DNA of 41,578 bases from Rhodopirellula sp. Its GTDB lineage: Bacteria > Planctomycetota > Planctomycetia > Pirellulales > Pirellulaceae. Both the position numbers and the translations under genes were made by a program. Location: contig NZGD01000308.1 in assembly GCA_002690925.1 (NCBI GenBank), positions 9,711 through 51,288 of the forward strand, in the 5' to 3' direction. Position 1 is the first letter of the stretch, and the number at the start of each line of letters is the position of its first letter. The notes beneath the pieces were generated by a model. It worked only from the letters and a program-made list of their open reading frames with translations, made no database searches and was not told where the DNA came from. Shown one piece after another: positions 1-8,703 of the stretch.

Positions 1-1462
1 GATCGTTCTTCTGATCATAGGCTGGCCATGCGACCATTCCCTCGGCATTGGGATCGCCCGATCGGGCGAACTGTGTCCAGTAGCGAATCATCGCACTTGC
101 AATCGCCCGATCGACGTCATCAATTTTCTTCTCGTCCAACGTATTGAAGACGTACGGTATTTCGGCGGCGTGAGCAGCTTTCAGCCATGGCCAAGAACGA
201 CTGTTGCGTGTGAAATGGTACATCCAGGCAGGAGACCCTCCTGCCTGCATGGCCCGCAGGTATTCCCGAGTAGGGCGCACGAACCAGACATCCGTGATTT
301 CCTGAACCACCGAGTCACGGATACTTGATTGATCATCGACGCCATAGAGTTCAAGTACCTCCTCAACCTGCTCAGGGAAACGTCGACCGATCGCCTCGCG
401 ATGTTCTTCAACCGATTCATGAACCTTGGCTGGCGTGAACATGGTTCCTTCATCCCGATTCGTGCCCGCGATGGTAGGTACTCGATTGTGCTTCCCTTCG
501 GCATAAATCACTGACGGGAAACTGGGCAACAGCCAACCCTCTCTGACTACTGGCAACCTTGGCTTCAACTTTTCCAGCACCTGCTCGGCAGGGATTGCTC
601 GCAATTGCTCCAGAGTGTTCCCTGCCCCAGCGTTCGTTTCGTCCAATATTTTGCTCACCTCAGCGACACCAATTTCTTCGGCTGATGGGCCATAATACGA
701 CGGTTTATTGAGATCACGGAATATTTTCGGGTCAATCCACGCACTCTGCAGGATCGCCTTCTGAAACAGACCGTCTGCAAGCGGTGAAGCAACCAGCAGG
801 TACACACTTGTGCCGCCAGCCGATTCACCAAAGATGGTGACATTCTCTGGATCCCCGCCGAATGCGGCGATGTTGTCACGGACCCATTTCAACGCATGGA
901 TCTGATCAAGAATTCCATAATTACCTGATGATCCGTGCTCGGACTCCGCGGTCAAAGCGGGATGCGAAAGAAAGCCAAAAGCTCCCAACCTGTAATTGAT
1001 GGAAACCAGGATGACATCGCGTTTCGCGATGTCATCACCCATGTATCCCCATTCATGCGCAGACCCTTGAGTAAGGCCTCCGCCATGAATCCACACCATG
1101 ACGGGTAGCTTTTCAGCCGGCTGCTTGGCCGGCGCCCAAACATTCAGAAACAGACAGTCCTCTGAAAATGGACCTGGCCGTTTTCGCCCTTTCTGCAAAC
1201 ACTTGTTACCAAACTGATTGCACTCTCGCACACCCTTCCATGGCTCAGCCGATTGCGGCGGCTTCCAACGCAACGCCCCCACCGGCGGTGCCGCGTAAGG
1301 TATTCCCTTGAATACACAAATGGACGAATCATCCTCAAGCAACTCTCCGCTAATACTCCCGGATTCTGTGCGCACAATTCGGCTTTGAGCCGCATCAACA
1401 GCGAGGGGCGGTAGCCATACAGCCACGCCACAGACCAACCACAATGCCATTGTTTTCATCAT
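1..1462 (-). CDS. Type-B carboxylesterase, second tandem copy (3' end outside window)
   Basis: Serine hydrolase of the alpha/beta-fold carboxylesterase (COesterase) family, expected to cleave carboxylic esters outside the cytoplasm. Translating the minus strand by hand from the ATG at 1462 gives 487 codons without a stop down to position 2, so the gene is intact and continues past the left edge. It has a hydrophobic signal-like start (residues 1-25), the oxyanion motif HGGG near 127, nucleophile Ser214 in GESAGG, Glu338 in DEGT and His431 in AAHAAE: the full catalytic triad. It is a clear paralogue of the esterase just upstream, with many identical motif blocks, and is separated from it by about 50 bp, so it is probably the last or next-to-last gene of the operon. 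The start is uncertain: ATG at 1462 or 1459 (GGACAGG lies just upstream) or an in-frame ATG at 1492. Confidence 0.9.
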   Translation of the reverse strand, partial: MMKTMALWLVCGVAVWLPPLAVDAAQSRIVRTESGSISGELLEDDSSICVFKGIPYAAPPVGALRWKPPQSAEPWKGVRECNQFGNKCLQKGRKRPGPFSEDCLFLNVWAPAKQPAEKLPVMVWIHGGGLTQGSAHEWGYMGDDIAKRDVILVSINYRLGAFGFLSHPALTAESEHGSSGNYGILDQIHALKWVRDNIAAFGGDPENVTIFGESAGGTSVYLLVASPLADGLFQKAILQSAWIDPKIFRDLNKPSYYGPSAEEIGVAEVSKILDETNAGAGNTLEQLRAIPAEQVLEKLKPRLPVVREGWLLPSFPSVIYAEGKHNRVPTIAGTNRDEGTMFTPAKVHESVEEHREAIGRRFPEQVEEVLELYGVDDQSSIRDSVVQEITDVWFVRPTREYLRAMQAGGSPAWMYHFTRNSRSWPWLKAAHAAEIPYVFNTLDEKKIDDVDRAIASAMIRYWTQFARSGDPNAEGMVAWPAYDQKND

Positions 1463-1515
1463 CCTGTCCCAGTTAGCTAGACCTGATTTCATCGTTCATC
1501 AATCAAAACTTTTCT

Positions 1516-3174
1516 TCACTCGTAGAGCTGTCGATTCGCATGATCATGAACATCAAGCGACTTCTGCTTCAAACTCGCTCCGATGCCTGCCGAATCACCA
1601 ATATTCAAAAACTGCTTTTGTTTCCGGTAACTTGGCCAGCGTGGTAAACCAGCGCCATTGGGATCACCGGTCTCGGCGAATTCCACCCACTGCGCCCGCA
1701 TCATTTTCGAAACTCTCTGCTCTGCGTCCGATGCATTTTCCCCAAGCGTCCCGAAGACAAACCTGAGTTCAATCGCATGCGGTGAACCTGTGCCCGAAGA
1801 TCCTGCGCCCGGTTTGATGAACTGATACTGATAAGCGTCTACCGTAATACTGTTCATGCCTTCAAGAAGCTGCCGGGTGGGATGCAGAAACCAGGCGTCC
1901 GTTACAAAACGAGCGCCGTCAGATTTGTAGTCACCACCAGCTTGACTGGAATAGAGAGAGATGACGGCCCCGGAACGGTCACCATAGAAACGCCGTAGCG
2001 TCTGCTCAAATTCCTCGCGACTCGGAGGCAGGAACCTGGTAAAGTACGCCCCCTCGTCTTTCGTTGTACCAATCAGCATGGGGACCCGAGCCTGCTGTCC
2101 TGCCGCAAATACGGAAGCCGGATGGTTCTCCAGCACTGAGCCATCAATCGTGACCCGTGTCTTGTAATAAGGTCGTCCCTCAATGAACTCTCTGGCGGGG
2201 ATCTCACGCAACTGCTGCATCACCGACTGGGCAGATTGTTGATCGATAAAATCAGCTGCCCATGATTCCCCAAGTGCTTCAGCACTGGGCGTTGAAGAGA
2301 CGGGCTGACGCAGTTTGACCACATTGGCTTCAGCCAAATCATTGATATATCCAAACATCCATGGGCTTTGAATGATCGCTCGATGAAACAAACCACTCGC
2401 CATAGGTGACGCACACAACGCGCTGACACTGGTACCACCTGCTGATTCACCGAAAATAGTTACATTGCCGGGGTCACCCCCGAAGGCAGCGATATTATCA
2501 CGAATCCATTTCAATGCTTGAATCTGATCAAGTAGCCCGTAATTCCCAGAAACATGCTGTCCTGACTCTGCCGACAGTTCGGGATGTGCCAGGAACCCAA
2601 GGGCACCCAGTCGATAATTGATCGACACCAGCACCACCCCCTGACGCGCAAGCTGGCTACCATCATATTGGGCCTGGCTGCTCCATCCCCGATTCAGCCC
2701 TCCACCATGAATCCAAACCATGACGGGACGTTTCGTCTCCCGTCCCGGGCTTGCCGTCCAAACATTCAAAAACAGGCAATCTTCGCTCATACCAGGGGGA
2801 TCGCTACGTCCCGACATATTTTGCCACGCCACCTTGCCAAATTTGTCACAACGCCGAATCCCATGCCAGGTAGCGGGTGGCTGTGGCGGTTTCCACCGCA
2901 GATCGCCGACCGGTGGTGCCGCAAAAGGAATCCCCCGGAAGACGGTCAGTTGATTGGTCGCGTCTAAGCGAACTCCACTGACACGCCCTTGGGCAGTGCT
3001 CACAATCGGCCCCAATTCAGCCCCCGCGTCATCCGCATGCGTGACACGAACCAGCACGCCCGTCAGCCCCACGGTGAGACAGAACACCGTGACACAAAAC
3101 ACGATACGCAGCACAACAATCATGTGAACATTTCCTCTGGATACTTGCCGCATTATTTTTTTCCTTGTCGTCAT
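1516..3174 (-). CDS. Type-B carboxylesterase, first tandem copy
   Basis: Carboxylic-ester hydrolase of 552 residues, a normal length for the family. Visible are a long hydrophobic export signal (about residues 18-47, ending THA), the HGGG oxyanion loop at 156-159, and the triad Ser244 (GESAGG), Glu374 (KDEGAY) and His466 (SPHAIE). It is therefore likely secreted or periplasmic and catalytically competent. It begins 10 bp after the aldehyde dehydrogenase stop and is followed by its paralogue, which puts both esterases at the 3' end of the catabolic operon. The start is ambiguous: ATG at 3174 gives a basic 17-residue leader, whereas an internal ATG at 3123 has a good AGAGGAA Shine-Dalgarno and begins directly with the signal peptide. 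The substrate cannot be read from sequence; the paired copies suggest different ester specificities (inference). Confidence 0.92.
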   Translation of the reverse strand: MTTRKKIMRQVSRGNVHMIVVLRIVFCVTVFCLTVGLTGVLVRVTHADDAGAELGPIVSTAQGRVSGVRLDATNQLTVFRGIPFAAPPVGDLRWKPPQPPATWHGIRRCDKFGKVAWQNMSGRSDPPGMSEDCLFLNVWTASPGRETKRPVMVWIHGGGLNRGWSSQAQYDGSQLARQGVVLVSINYRLGALGFLAHPELSAESGQHVSGNYGLLDQIQALKWIRDNIAAFGGDPGNVTIFGESAGGTSVSALCASPMASGLFHRAIIQSPWMFGYINDLAEANVVKLRQPVSSTPSAEALGESWAADFIDQQSAQSVMQQLREIPAREFIEGRPYYKTRVTIDGSVLENHPASVFAAGQQARVPMLIGTTKDEGAYFTRFLPPSREEFEQTLRRFYGDRSGAVISLYSSQAGGDYKSDGARFVTDAWFLHPTRQLLEGMNSITVDAYQYQFIKPGAGSSGTGSPHAIELRFVFGTLGENASDAEQRVSKMMRAQWVEFAETGDPNGAGLPRWPSYRKQKQFLNIGDSAGIGASLKQKSLDVHDHANRQLYE

Positions 3175-3184
3175 CGAATCGGAA

Positions 3185-4597
3185 TCAGGAATGAATGACC
3201 ACCGATTTCATCTCCGTCATTTCATCGATCGCGTATTTTGGTCCTTCTTTGCCCAATCCACTATCCTTGATCCCGCCATAAGGCATCAGATCCGTTCTCC
3301 AGAGTGGCCCACCATTGATGTGCACGTTGCCACAATCGACCTCCTTGGCAAATCTGACAGCAGCATCAACATCCTGCGTAAAGACACCGGCACTAAGGCC
3401 GAAGTTGCTGTCGTTGGCCATTGCGATGGCATCATCAGCATCGCGAGCAGAACAAACAGCGACCGCTGGTCCGAACAACTCATCTTTGACAACTTTCATT
3501 TCTTTTCCAGCTGACAGCAAGAGCGTGGGTTCCATGAATGCTCCCTCACGTTGTCCCCCACACGCGATCGAAGCACCTTGCTTTTCAGCTTCGCTGATCC
3601 AGTCGTGGACCCTTGCCGCATCCGCGCTGCGTACCATCGGCCCCATTTGTGTTTCGCGACTTAATTGATCCCCGGAAACGATCGACTTAATCTGCGGTAT
3701 CAACTTCGCCATCAGCTCGTCATGCACCTGGTCTGTCACAATCAACCGCTGTGCAGAAATGCAGACCTGACCTGCATTTGCAAAACCGCTGAACACGGTC
3801 GCCGCAACCACTTTGTCAAGATCAGCATCGGGCAGCACAATCAAGGGACTGTTTGCCCCGAGTTCCATGGTTACTTTCTTGATTCCTGCGATCGCACAAA
3901 TCTGCTCGCCCACTTCGTAACTGCCAGTGAAGCTGATTTTCCTGACACGTTTGTCACTACAAATCGCCTGCCCCACGCTTCTGCCGCTACCAGTGAGACA
4001 GGAAATCGCGGTCCCCGGTAAACCAGCATCCAACAGTGCTTTGACAAGGTGCAAAGCAATCAACGGTGTGTCGCTGGCAGGCTTGAGAATCAAGGCGTTC
4101 CCAGCCGCCAACGCGGGTCCTACTTTGTGACAAACCAGGCTGAGTGGAAAATTAAAGGGTGTGATCGCTGCAACCACACCACATGGAATGCGGAGTGTGA
4201 AGCCAAGTTTGTTCTGCACCCCCTGCCCACCATCAAGAGGCAACACCTCACCACCCAGTCGCTTTGCCTCTTCACCACTCAATTCCATCGCTTGAGCCGA
4301 CCGTTCAACCTCTGAGGTCGCCTCGGTGATTGTTTTCCCTTCTTCACTACTGAGCACCTGCGCAAGCTGATCACGTCTTTCCAGCAGCAGATCAGCAGTT
4401 CGACGCAGGATTTGAAAGCGTTCATATCCTGTCAACGCAGCCATCACCTTGGCACCAGCCTGTGCTGAATGCAACGCAACCTCAATGTCCGCAGCGGAGG
4501 CAACAGGGACGGTATCAATCACGTCTCCATTGGCAGGATTGGTAACATCCAGCTGTTCTTTTCTGTCCTGCCATTTCCCCGCAAGAAAAAACTTCAT
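3185..4597 (-). CDS. NAD(P)-dependent aldehyde dehydrogenase
   Basis: Oxidises an aldehyde to its carboxylate in the cytoplasm. At 470 residues it is a complete ALDH-superfamily protein: Asn149 in TPFNFP (oxyanion), Lys172 in LKPAS (cofactor), ISFTGS at 221-226, general base Glu245 in MELGANSP and nucleophile Cys279 in GQVCIS. The stretch EEAKRLGGEVLPLD resembles the lactaldehyde / phosphonoacetaldehyde dehydrogenase branch rather than the fatty-aldehyde branch, but the substrate cannot be fixed from this. It lies 47 bp downstream of the iron alcohol dehydrogenase, and the natural reading is sequential alcohol to aldehyde to acid oxidation. The acid could then be activated by the CoA-transferase encoded upstream. 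The family call is firm; the substrate is open. Confidence 0.95.
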   Translation of the reverse strand: MKFFLAGKWQDRKEQLDVTNPANGDVIDTVPVASAADIEVALHSAQAGAKVMAALTGYERFQILRRTADLLLERRDQLAQVLSSEEGKTITEATSEVERSAQAMELSGEEAKRLGGEVLPLDGGQGVQNKLGFTLRIPCGVVAAITPFNFPLSLVCHKVGPALAAGNALILKPASDTPLIALHLVKALLDAGLPGTAISCLTGSGRSVGQAICSDKRVRKISFTGSYEVGEQICAIAGIKKVTMELGANSPLIVLPDADLDKVVAATVFSGFANAGQVCISAQRLIVTDQVHDELMAKLIPQIKSIVSGDQLSRETQMGPMVRSADAARVHDWISEAEKQGASIACGGQREGAFMEPTLLLSAGKEMKVVKDELFGPAVAVCSARDADDAIAMANDSNFGLSAGVFTQDVDAAVRFAKEVDCGNVHINGGPLWRTDLMPYGGIKDSGLGKEGPKYAIDEMTEMKSVVIHS

Positions 4598-4644
4598 AAT
4601 TCATTGTGCTCCACGAACCGAAACAATTCAGCTTCAAAGTACTG

Positions 4645-5877
4645 CTACAAAGATGCCTTTAAAATGGTTGTCAGATCTTCTAGCGTTGGTGTGGTGGGTG
4701 ACAGATCCAGCAGTCGCTGCAATGACATGGCAGCGGCAGCCAAACCAGGAATGTCCTCCGGCTTGCCGCCGACGGCGAGCAACCCCGTTGGCAACCCGAT
4801 CCGCTCACGAACTTTGGTGACCCAGTGGATAGCTGCCTGGGCAGCTTCTGAAGCTTGCATTTGCTCTGCCTGTTCAACGCCGAGAAAAGCAGCTATCTGT
4901 GCTAACCTTGCTTGGCGGGTATCAGACCAGAACTGCATCACCCCCGGCAGAACGATTCCGTTTCCAACCCCATGACTGCACTGATAGGTGGCTCCCAATG
5001 GATACTCCAGCGCATGTGCCAACGAAACTCCACATGAAGAGAACGCCGCGCCGGCAAGAGTGGCAGCCAAAGCCATGCCACTACGAGCCGCAAGGTCATC
5101 CGGATCATCGATGACTCGTTTCAGATTTCGACCGATCAATCGAATTGCTTTTTCGGCATACATGTCGCCCAAAGGATGACTGCCTTCGTAGGGCAATCCA
5201 TGCTCAAGATCCTCGGAAAAGGAAAAGAAGTTTCGCACCAGATAGGCTTCGATCGCGTGCGTCAACGCATCAATGCCACTTTCTGCTGTCACCTGCTGGG
5301 GACAACTGATCGTCAATTGCGGATCAACAATAGCAACATCAGGGCGAATGCGTTGGCTGAGAATCGCAGCCTTTTTACCGGTGGCACTTTCCTTCAGAAT
5401 CGCCGAATGCGTCACCTCACTGCCAGTTCCAGCCGTGGTCGGAATACAGACCAGCTTGACGGCACGCTGAGGAGCCTGATCGAAACCAAACAGCGCCCCG
5501 ACATCACCATCACCACCAAATGTGGCAGCTGCTGCCTTGGCGAGGTCCATGTTGCTGCCCCCCCCCAGTGCCACAAAAAGATCAGGCTGAAATTCATTGG
5601 CAGCGTCCACCAAAGTCTTTACAGTCGATGTCGATGGTTCGACTTCTCCATCACTGAAAACCTGGAAAGCGGTACCCACAGTCTGAATCGCGACTTCTGC
5701 CTGCGAGACGATACCGGCCTTGACCAATGCTTGATCACTGACAACCAACACTCGCTTGGTTTTTTCACGATGCAATACACCCGTCAACGTCCCGATCGCA
5801 CCGGGGCCAAAGGTCAGTTGATTTCCTGAAAACAAATTCCAAGTGGTTCGCTTCAAGCTGTCTGCAAGACTGTTCAC
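4645..5877 (-). CDS. Iron-containing (group III) alcohol dehydrogenase
   Basis: NAD(P)-dependent alcohol dehydrogenase or aldehyde reductase of 410 residues. The nucleotide-binding GGGSNMD motif is at 105-111, and all four metal ligands of the family are present: Asp203 and His207 (GIDALTHAIEAY), His288 (SLAHALEY) and His302 (CSHGVG). The start codon is GTG at 5877, overlapping the SDR stop by 4 bases (GTGA), which supports this start and implies translational coupling. Maleylacetate reductases, which would feed 3-oxoadipate directly, belong to the same superfamily, but they are usually about 350 residues. This protein instead has the length and motif spacing of the methanol / 1,2-propanediol / butanol dehydrogenase branch. 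The substrate is unknown; next to a Fae homologue, methanol or another short alcohol is worth testing. Confidence 0.93.
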   Translation of the reverse strand: MNSLADSLKRTTWNLFSGNQLTFGPGAIGTLTGVLHREKTKRVLVVSDQALVKAGIVSQAEVAIQTVGTAFQVFSDGEVEPSTSTVKTLVDAANEFQPDLFVALGGGSNMDLAKAAAATFGGDGDVGALFGFDQAPQRAVKLVCIPTTAGTGSEVTHSAILKESATGKKAAILSQRIRPDVAIVDPQLTISCPQQVTAESGIDALTHAIEAYLVRNFFSFSEDLEHGLPYEGSHPLGDMYAEKAIRLIGRNLKRVIDDPDDLAARSGMALAATLAGAAFSSCGVSLAHALEYPLGATYQCSHGVGNGIVLPGVMQFWSDTRQARLAQIAAFLGVEQAEQMQASEAAQAAIHWVTKVRERIGLPTGLLAVGGKPEDIPGLAAAAMSLQRLLDLSPTTPTLEDLTTILKASL

Positions 5878-6632
5878 ATCGTTCTCCCGCCATCGACCAC
5901 CAGGATCTGCCCAGTGGTCAAACTGGTACCGGTGACCAAGTAATGAATCGCATCAACCACATCGTCAGGTTGGGCCAGACGCGGAATGGGGAAACCTGCA
6001 ACCCGACTTTCCATCTGCTGCTCTGTCATCCCTCGTCTTAACCAACCGCTATCAATCGGCCCAGGACAAACCGCATTGACGCGAATTCTCGGCGCCAACG
6101 CCTTCGCCAGAGACTTGGTCATCGTGTTCAGCGCCCCCTTGCTTGCACAGTAGGCAACACAGGACCCTGCTCCGGAAATGCCGGCCACGCTGGCAACATT
6201 GACAATGGCAGCATCCGCTTGCCGACTCAGCAATGGAACACAGGCGCGAATCACGAAGAAAGGACCTTTGGTGTTGACGGCAAGAATCCGGTCCCACACC
6301 TCCTCTGCCATCCCCTCAAGATTCTGGTGCGGAACAAATTCCGTTGTTCCGGCGCAATTGACCACAGCATCCAGACGTCCGAATTCCAGATCAATTGCAG
6401 CAGCCATGCTGCGCACGTCGGCATCTGAACTGACATCACATTTCATCAACAGTCCACGGGCAGCCTCTTCCATCACCAGCTGTTTCGTCTGCCCTGCATC
6501 ATGCTCGTCCGGACCAAGATAATTGATGACCACATCAAACCCTGATGCCGCAAAACGGCGAGCGCATTGACGCCCCACTCCGGTTGCGGCGCCGGTAACC
6601 AAAACCACGGGTCGTTCTGCTGATGGGCTCAT
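5874..6632 (-). CDS. Short-chain dehydrogenase/reductase (FabG-like)
   Basis: Classical SDR of 252 residues with a Rossmann fold. The cofactor motif TGAATGVG is at 13-20, NCAG at 92-95, catalytic Ser148, and the Tyr161/Lys165 pair sits in YCASK. The C-terminal DGGRTM is typical of FabG-like 3-oxoacyl reductases and 3-hydroxyacyl dehydrogenases. An open frame extends 18 codons further upstream, but the ATG at 6632 overlaps the thiolase TGA as ATGA, the same coupling seen at the neighbouring junctions, so that start is preferred. Between a 3-oxoadipyl-CoA thiolase and an alcohol dehydrogenase it could oxidise a 3-hydroxy acid or CoA ester to the 3-oxo form the thiolase cleaves (inference). Substrate and NAD versus NADP preference are not determined. 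Confidence 0.9.
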   Translation of the reverse strand: MSPSAERPVVLVTGAATGVGRQCARRFAASGFDVVINYLGPDEHDAGQTKQLVMEEAARGLLMKCDVSSDADVRSMAAAIDLEFGRLDAVVNCAGTTEFVPHQNLEGMAEEVWDRILAVNTKGPFFVIRACVPLLSRQADAAIVNVASVAGISGAGSCVAYCASKGALNTMTKSLAKALAPRIRVNAVCPGPIDSGWLRRGMTEQQMESRVAGFPIPRLAQPDDVVDAIHYLVTGTSLTTGQILVVDGGRTM

Positions 6633-7834
6633 GCTTTTTCCAACAACATGGCAATGCCCTGACCTACGCCAACACACATGGTGCATAAGGCATAGCGTGA
6701 ATCGACTTCCTGCAACTGTCGCGCTGCTGTCAACAGGAGTCTGGTGCCAGTCATGCCCAACGGATGTCCAATGGCGATCGCTCCCCCATTACGGTTGACA
6801 TGCTCCGCATCATCTGGCAGGCCTAGCTCTCGCAAAACGGCGAGACTCTGCGATGCAAATGCTTCATTGATTTCGATCACGCCAATCTCCGCAAGTTCGA
6901 CCCCCAGTTTGCCCAACAAACGCTGGGTCGCCCGGACCGGGCCCATACCCATGATGGTCGGCTCAAGCCCCACCACGGTTGTGCCCATCACTCTTGCCAT
7001 CGGATTCAGTTCGTACTTTGTCACTGCGTCATCGGAGGCCAGCAACAGCATCGCCGCACCATCGTTGAGACCTGATGAATTGCCAGCCGTCAAAGTGCCA
7101 TCCTGCTTAACAAATGGCTTCAGTCGCTTCAGTGCATCGAGGGTGGTATTTGGGCGTGGATGTTCATCGTGGGAAACGACGATTGGATCCTGTCTGCGGA
7201 CAGGTACCTTCACCGGTGTGATTTCACCGTCAAAGAAACCCCGCTGCTGCGCTTGATGGGTTCGCTGCTGACTACGGAAGGCGAATGCATCCTGATCCTC
7301 ACGACTGACCTTGTAGCGTTCAGCGACATTTTCGCCAGTCTGTGGCATGGTTTCGCATCCAAACATTTTCTCCATCTGTGGATGAATGAAACGCCACCCC
7401 ATTGTGGTGTCCTGCAATGACAGATCGCGGCCGAATGGCTTATCGGATTTGGAAACAACAAACGGCGCTCGCGACATCGACTCGACGCCGCCGGCAAGAC
7501 ACAATTCGGCTTCACCTGAACGAATCGCGCGTGCCACGGCTACCACTGAATCCATCCCCGAAGCACATAAGCGATTGACAGTCATGGCGGGAACAAGGCT
7601 GGGCAACGCGGACATCAAACCGGCCATCCTTGCCACGTTTCGATTGTCTTCTCCCGCTTGATTCGTGCACCCGACCAAGAGGTCACCAACAGCTTCCCAG
7701 TCCACCTGCGGTTGACGGTGAATTAAGGCGTCAATCACACTCACCAACAGGTCGTCAGGACGGACGGTCGACAAAGCCCCCCCATAGCGGCCAATCGCGG
7801 TCCGAGTTCCATCGCAAATCCAGGCATTTCTCAT
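6629..7834 (-). CDS. pcaF: 3-oxoadipyl-CoA thiolase
   Basis: Cleaves 3-oxoadipyl-CoA with CoA to succinyl-CoA and acetyl-CoA, the last step of the beta-ketoadipate pathway. The 401-residue protein has nucleophile Cys90 (NRLCASGMDS), NEAFA at 323-327, His357 (GGAIAIGHPLG) and second cysteine Cys387 (CVGVGQG), so it is a complete degradative thiolase. The segments GCTNQAGEDNRNVARMAG and GGVESMSRAPFV closely match proteobacterial PcaF as I remember it, more than generic acetyl-CoA acetyltransferases. It overlaps catJ upstream and the SDR downstream by 4 bp each (ATGA). Placement directly after catIJ reinforces the PcaF call; a broader 3-ketoacyl-CoA range cannot be excluded. Confidence 0.93.
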   Translation of the reverse strand: MRNAWICDGTRTAIGRYGGALSTVRPDDLLVSVIDALIHRQPQVDWEAVGDLLVGCTNQAGEDNRNVARMAGLMSALPSLVPAMTVNRLCASGMDSVVAVARAIRSGEAELCLAGGVESMSRAPFVVSKSDKPFGRDLSLQDTTMGWRFIHPQMEKMFGCETMPQTGENVAERYKVSREDQDAFAFRSQQRTHQAQQRGFFDGEITPVKVPVRRQDPIVVSHDEHPRPNTTLDALKRLKPFVKQDGTLTAGNSSGLNDGAAMLLLASDDAVTKYELNPMARVMGTTVVGLEPTIMGMGPVRATQRLLGKLGVELAEIGVIEINEAFASQSLAVLRELGLPDDAEHVNRNGGAIAIGHPLGMTGTRLLLTAARQLQEVDSRYALCTMCVGVGQGIAMLLEKA

Positions 7835-8655
7835 GGTCTGGTCACCTCTCCTGTTGGATTGGTTCGGGTAAGTTGGGTCTTATCTGCCCCATCGTTACTG
7901 TGGGCCAACGCTGTTTGCCGCTCAAGTTCCCGCAAGGTTGATAATTCGAGCTCTGATGGGGCTTGGGTCTGAGCCAAATCTGCAGCAAATCGGACGTCCC
8001 ATCCCGTCGCTTCTGCAACCGTCTGTCTGGTAACCCCCGGATGCAACTGCGTTACCACCAACTCACGCGTCTGCGACTCTGGACGCAGGACACACAGATC
8101 TGTAATCACTGCAGTGGGGCCACCTACTTTCAAACCTGCAAGCTCGCGCGAGTCACCACCATCGAGGTATCCCGCCGAGGTGATGAAATCAACTTTCTCG
8201 ACCAGTTTGCGTGGATCATGATTGATGATGATCAGCGTCTCTTTCGCTTGCGCCGCAATTTCCGGCGCTCCCCCAGCACCAGGCAACCGCACCTTGGGTG
8301 ACTCATAATTACCAATCACGGTCGAATTCAAATTGGCATAACGATCCACTTGCGCCGCGCCTAAAAACCCAAGCTCTACACGCCCACCCTGCAACCAGTA
8401 GGAAAAAATCTCTGACGTCGAAACTACCGTGTCGGCAGTCACCGCCAACTCCCCGTCACCAATCGATAAAGGGAGAACCGCTGGCCGGGTCCCGATCGTT
8501 CCACTCTCGTAGATGAGCACCGCGTTGGGAGCATGCGTCAGCCTTGCAAGATTGGCGGCCTTTGAAGGCACTCCAATTCCGACAAAACAAACCGTTCGCT
8601 CCTGCAGCATTCGTGCTGCAACAACAGTCATGACCTCTGACGGTGTAGCTGCCAT
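7831..8655 (-). CDS. catJ: 3-oxoadipate CoA-transferase, subunit B
   Basis: Beta subunit of the succinyl-CoA:3-oxoadipate CoA-transferase, which transfers CoA from succinyl-CoA to 3-oxoadipate. The catalytic-glutamate motif of class I CoA-transferases is visible as YESGTIG (Glu50, counted from the preferred start). GFLGAAQVDRYANLNSTVIG and KVRLPGAGGAPEIA are close to CatJ of chloroaromatic-degrading pseudomonads as remembered. Preferred start is the ATG at 8655 because GGGAG lies 8 bases before it; an upstream in-frame ATG at 8670 adds five residues. The protein is 274 residues, with a C-terminal tail somewhat longer than usual. It lies 48 bp after catI from this start and overlaps pcaF by ATGA. 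Confidence 0.92.
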   Translation of the reverse strand: MAATPSEVMTVVAARMLQERTVCFVGIGVPSKAANLARLTHAPNAVLIYESGTIGTRPAVLPLSIGDGELAVTADTVVSTSEIFSYWLQGGRVELGFLGAAQVDRYANLNSTVIGNYESPKVRLPGAGGAPEIAAQAKETLIIINHDPRKLVEKVDFITSAGYLDGGDSRELAGLKVGGPTAVITDLCVLRPESQTRELVVTQLHPGVTRQTVAEATGWDVRFAADLAQTQAPSELELSTLRELERQTALAHSNDGADKTQLTRTNPTGEVTRP

Positions 8656-8703
8656 CGGATCAACTCCCATTCGCCATTCTCGAGAAAGATGGATTCCACG
8701 CCA

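Noticed and set aside
1..1431. Several short minus-strand open frames suggesting a broken esterase gene
   Set aside because: Translation of one frame from 1462 to 2 is continuous for 487 codons with all catalytic motifs; the short frames are shadows and the gene simply leaves the window.
3185..4597. Phosphonoacetaldehyde dehydrogenase linked to the phosphonate operon
   Set aside because: The subfamily resemblance is loose and the gene is over 27 kb from the phosphonate operon, inside a different, tightly coupled operon.
4645..5877. Maleylacetate reductase, to feed 3-oxoadipate to CatIJ
   Set aside because: The protein is about 60 residues longer than that family and has the motif spacing of group III alcohol dehydrogenases; no chloroaromatic genes are present.
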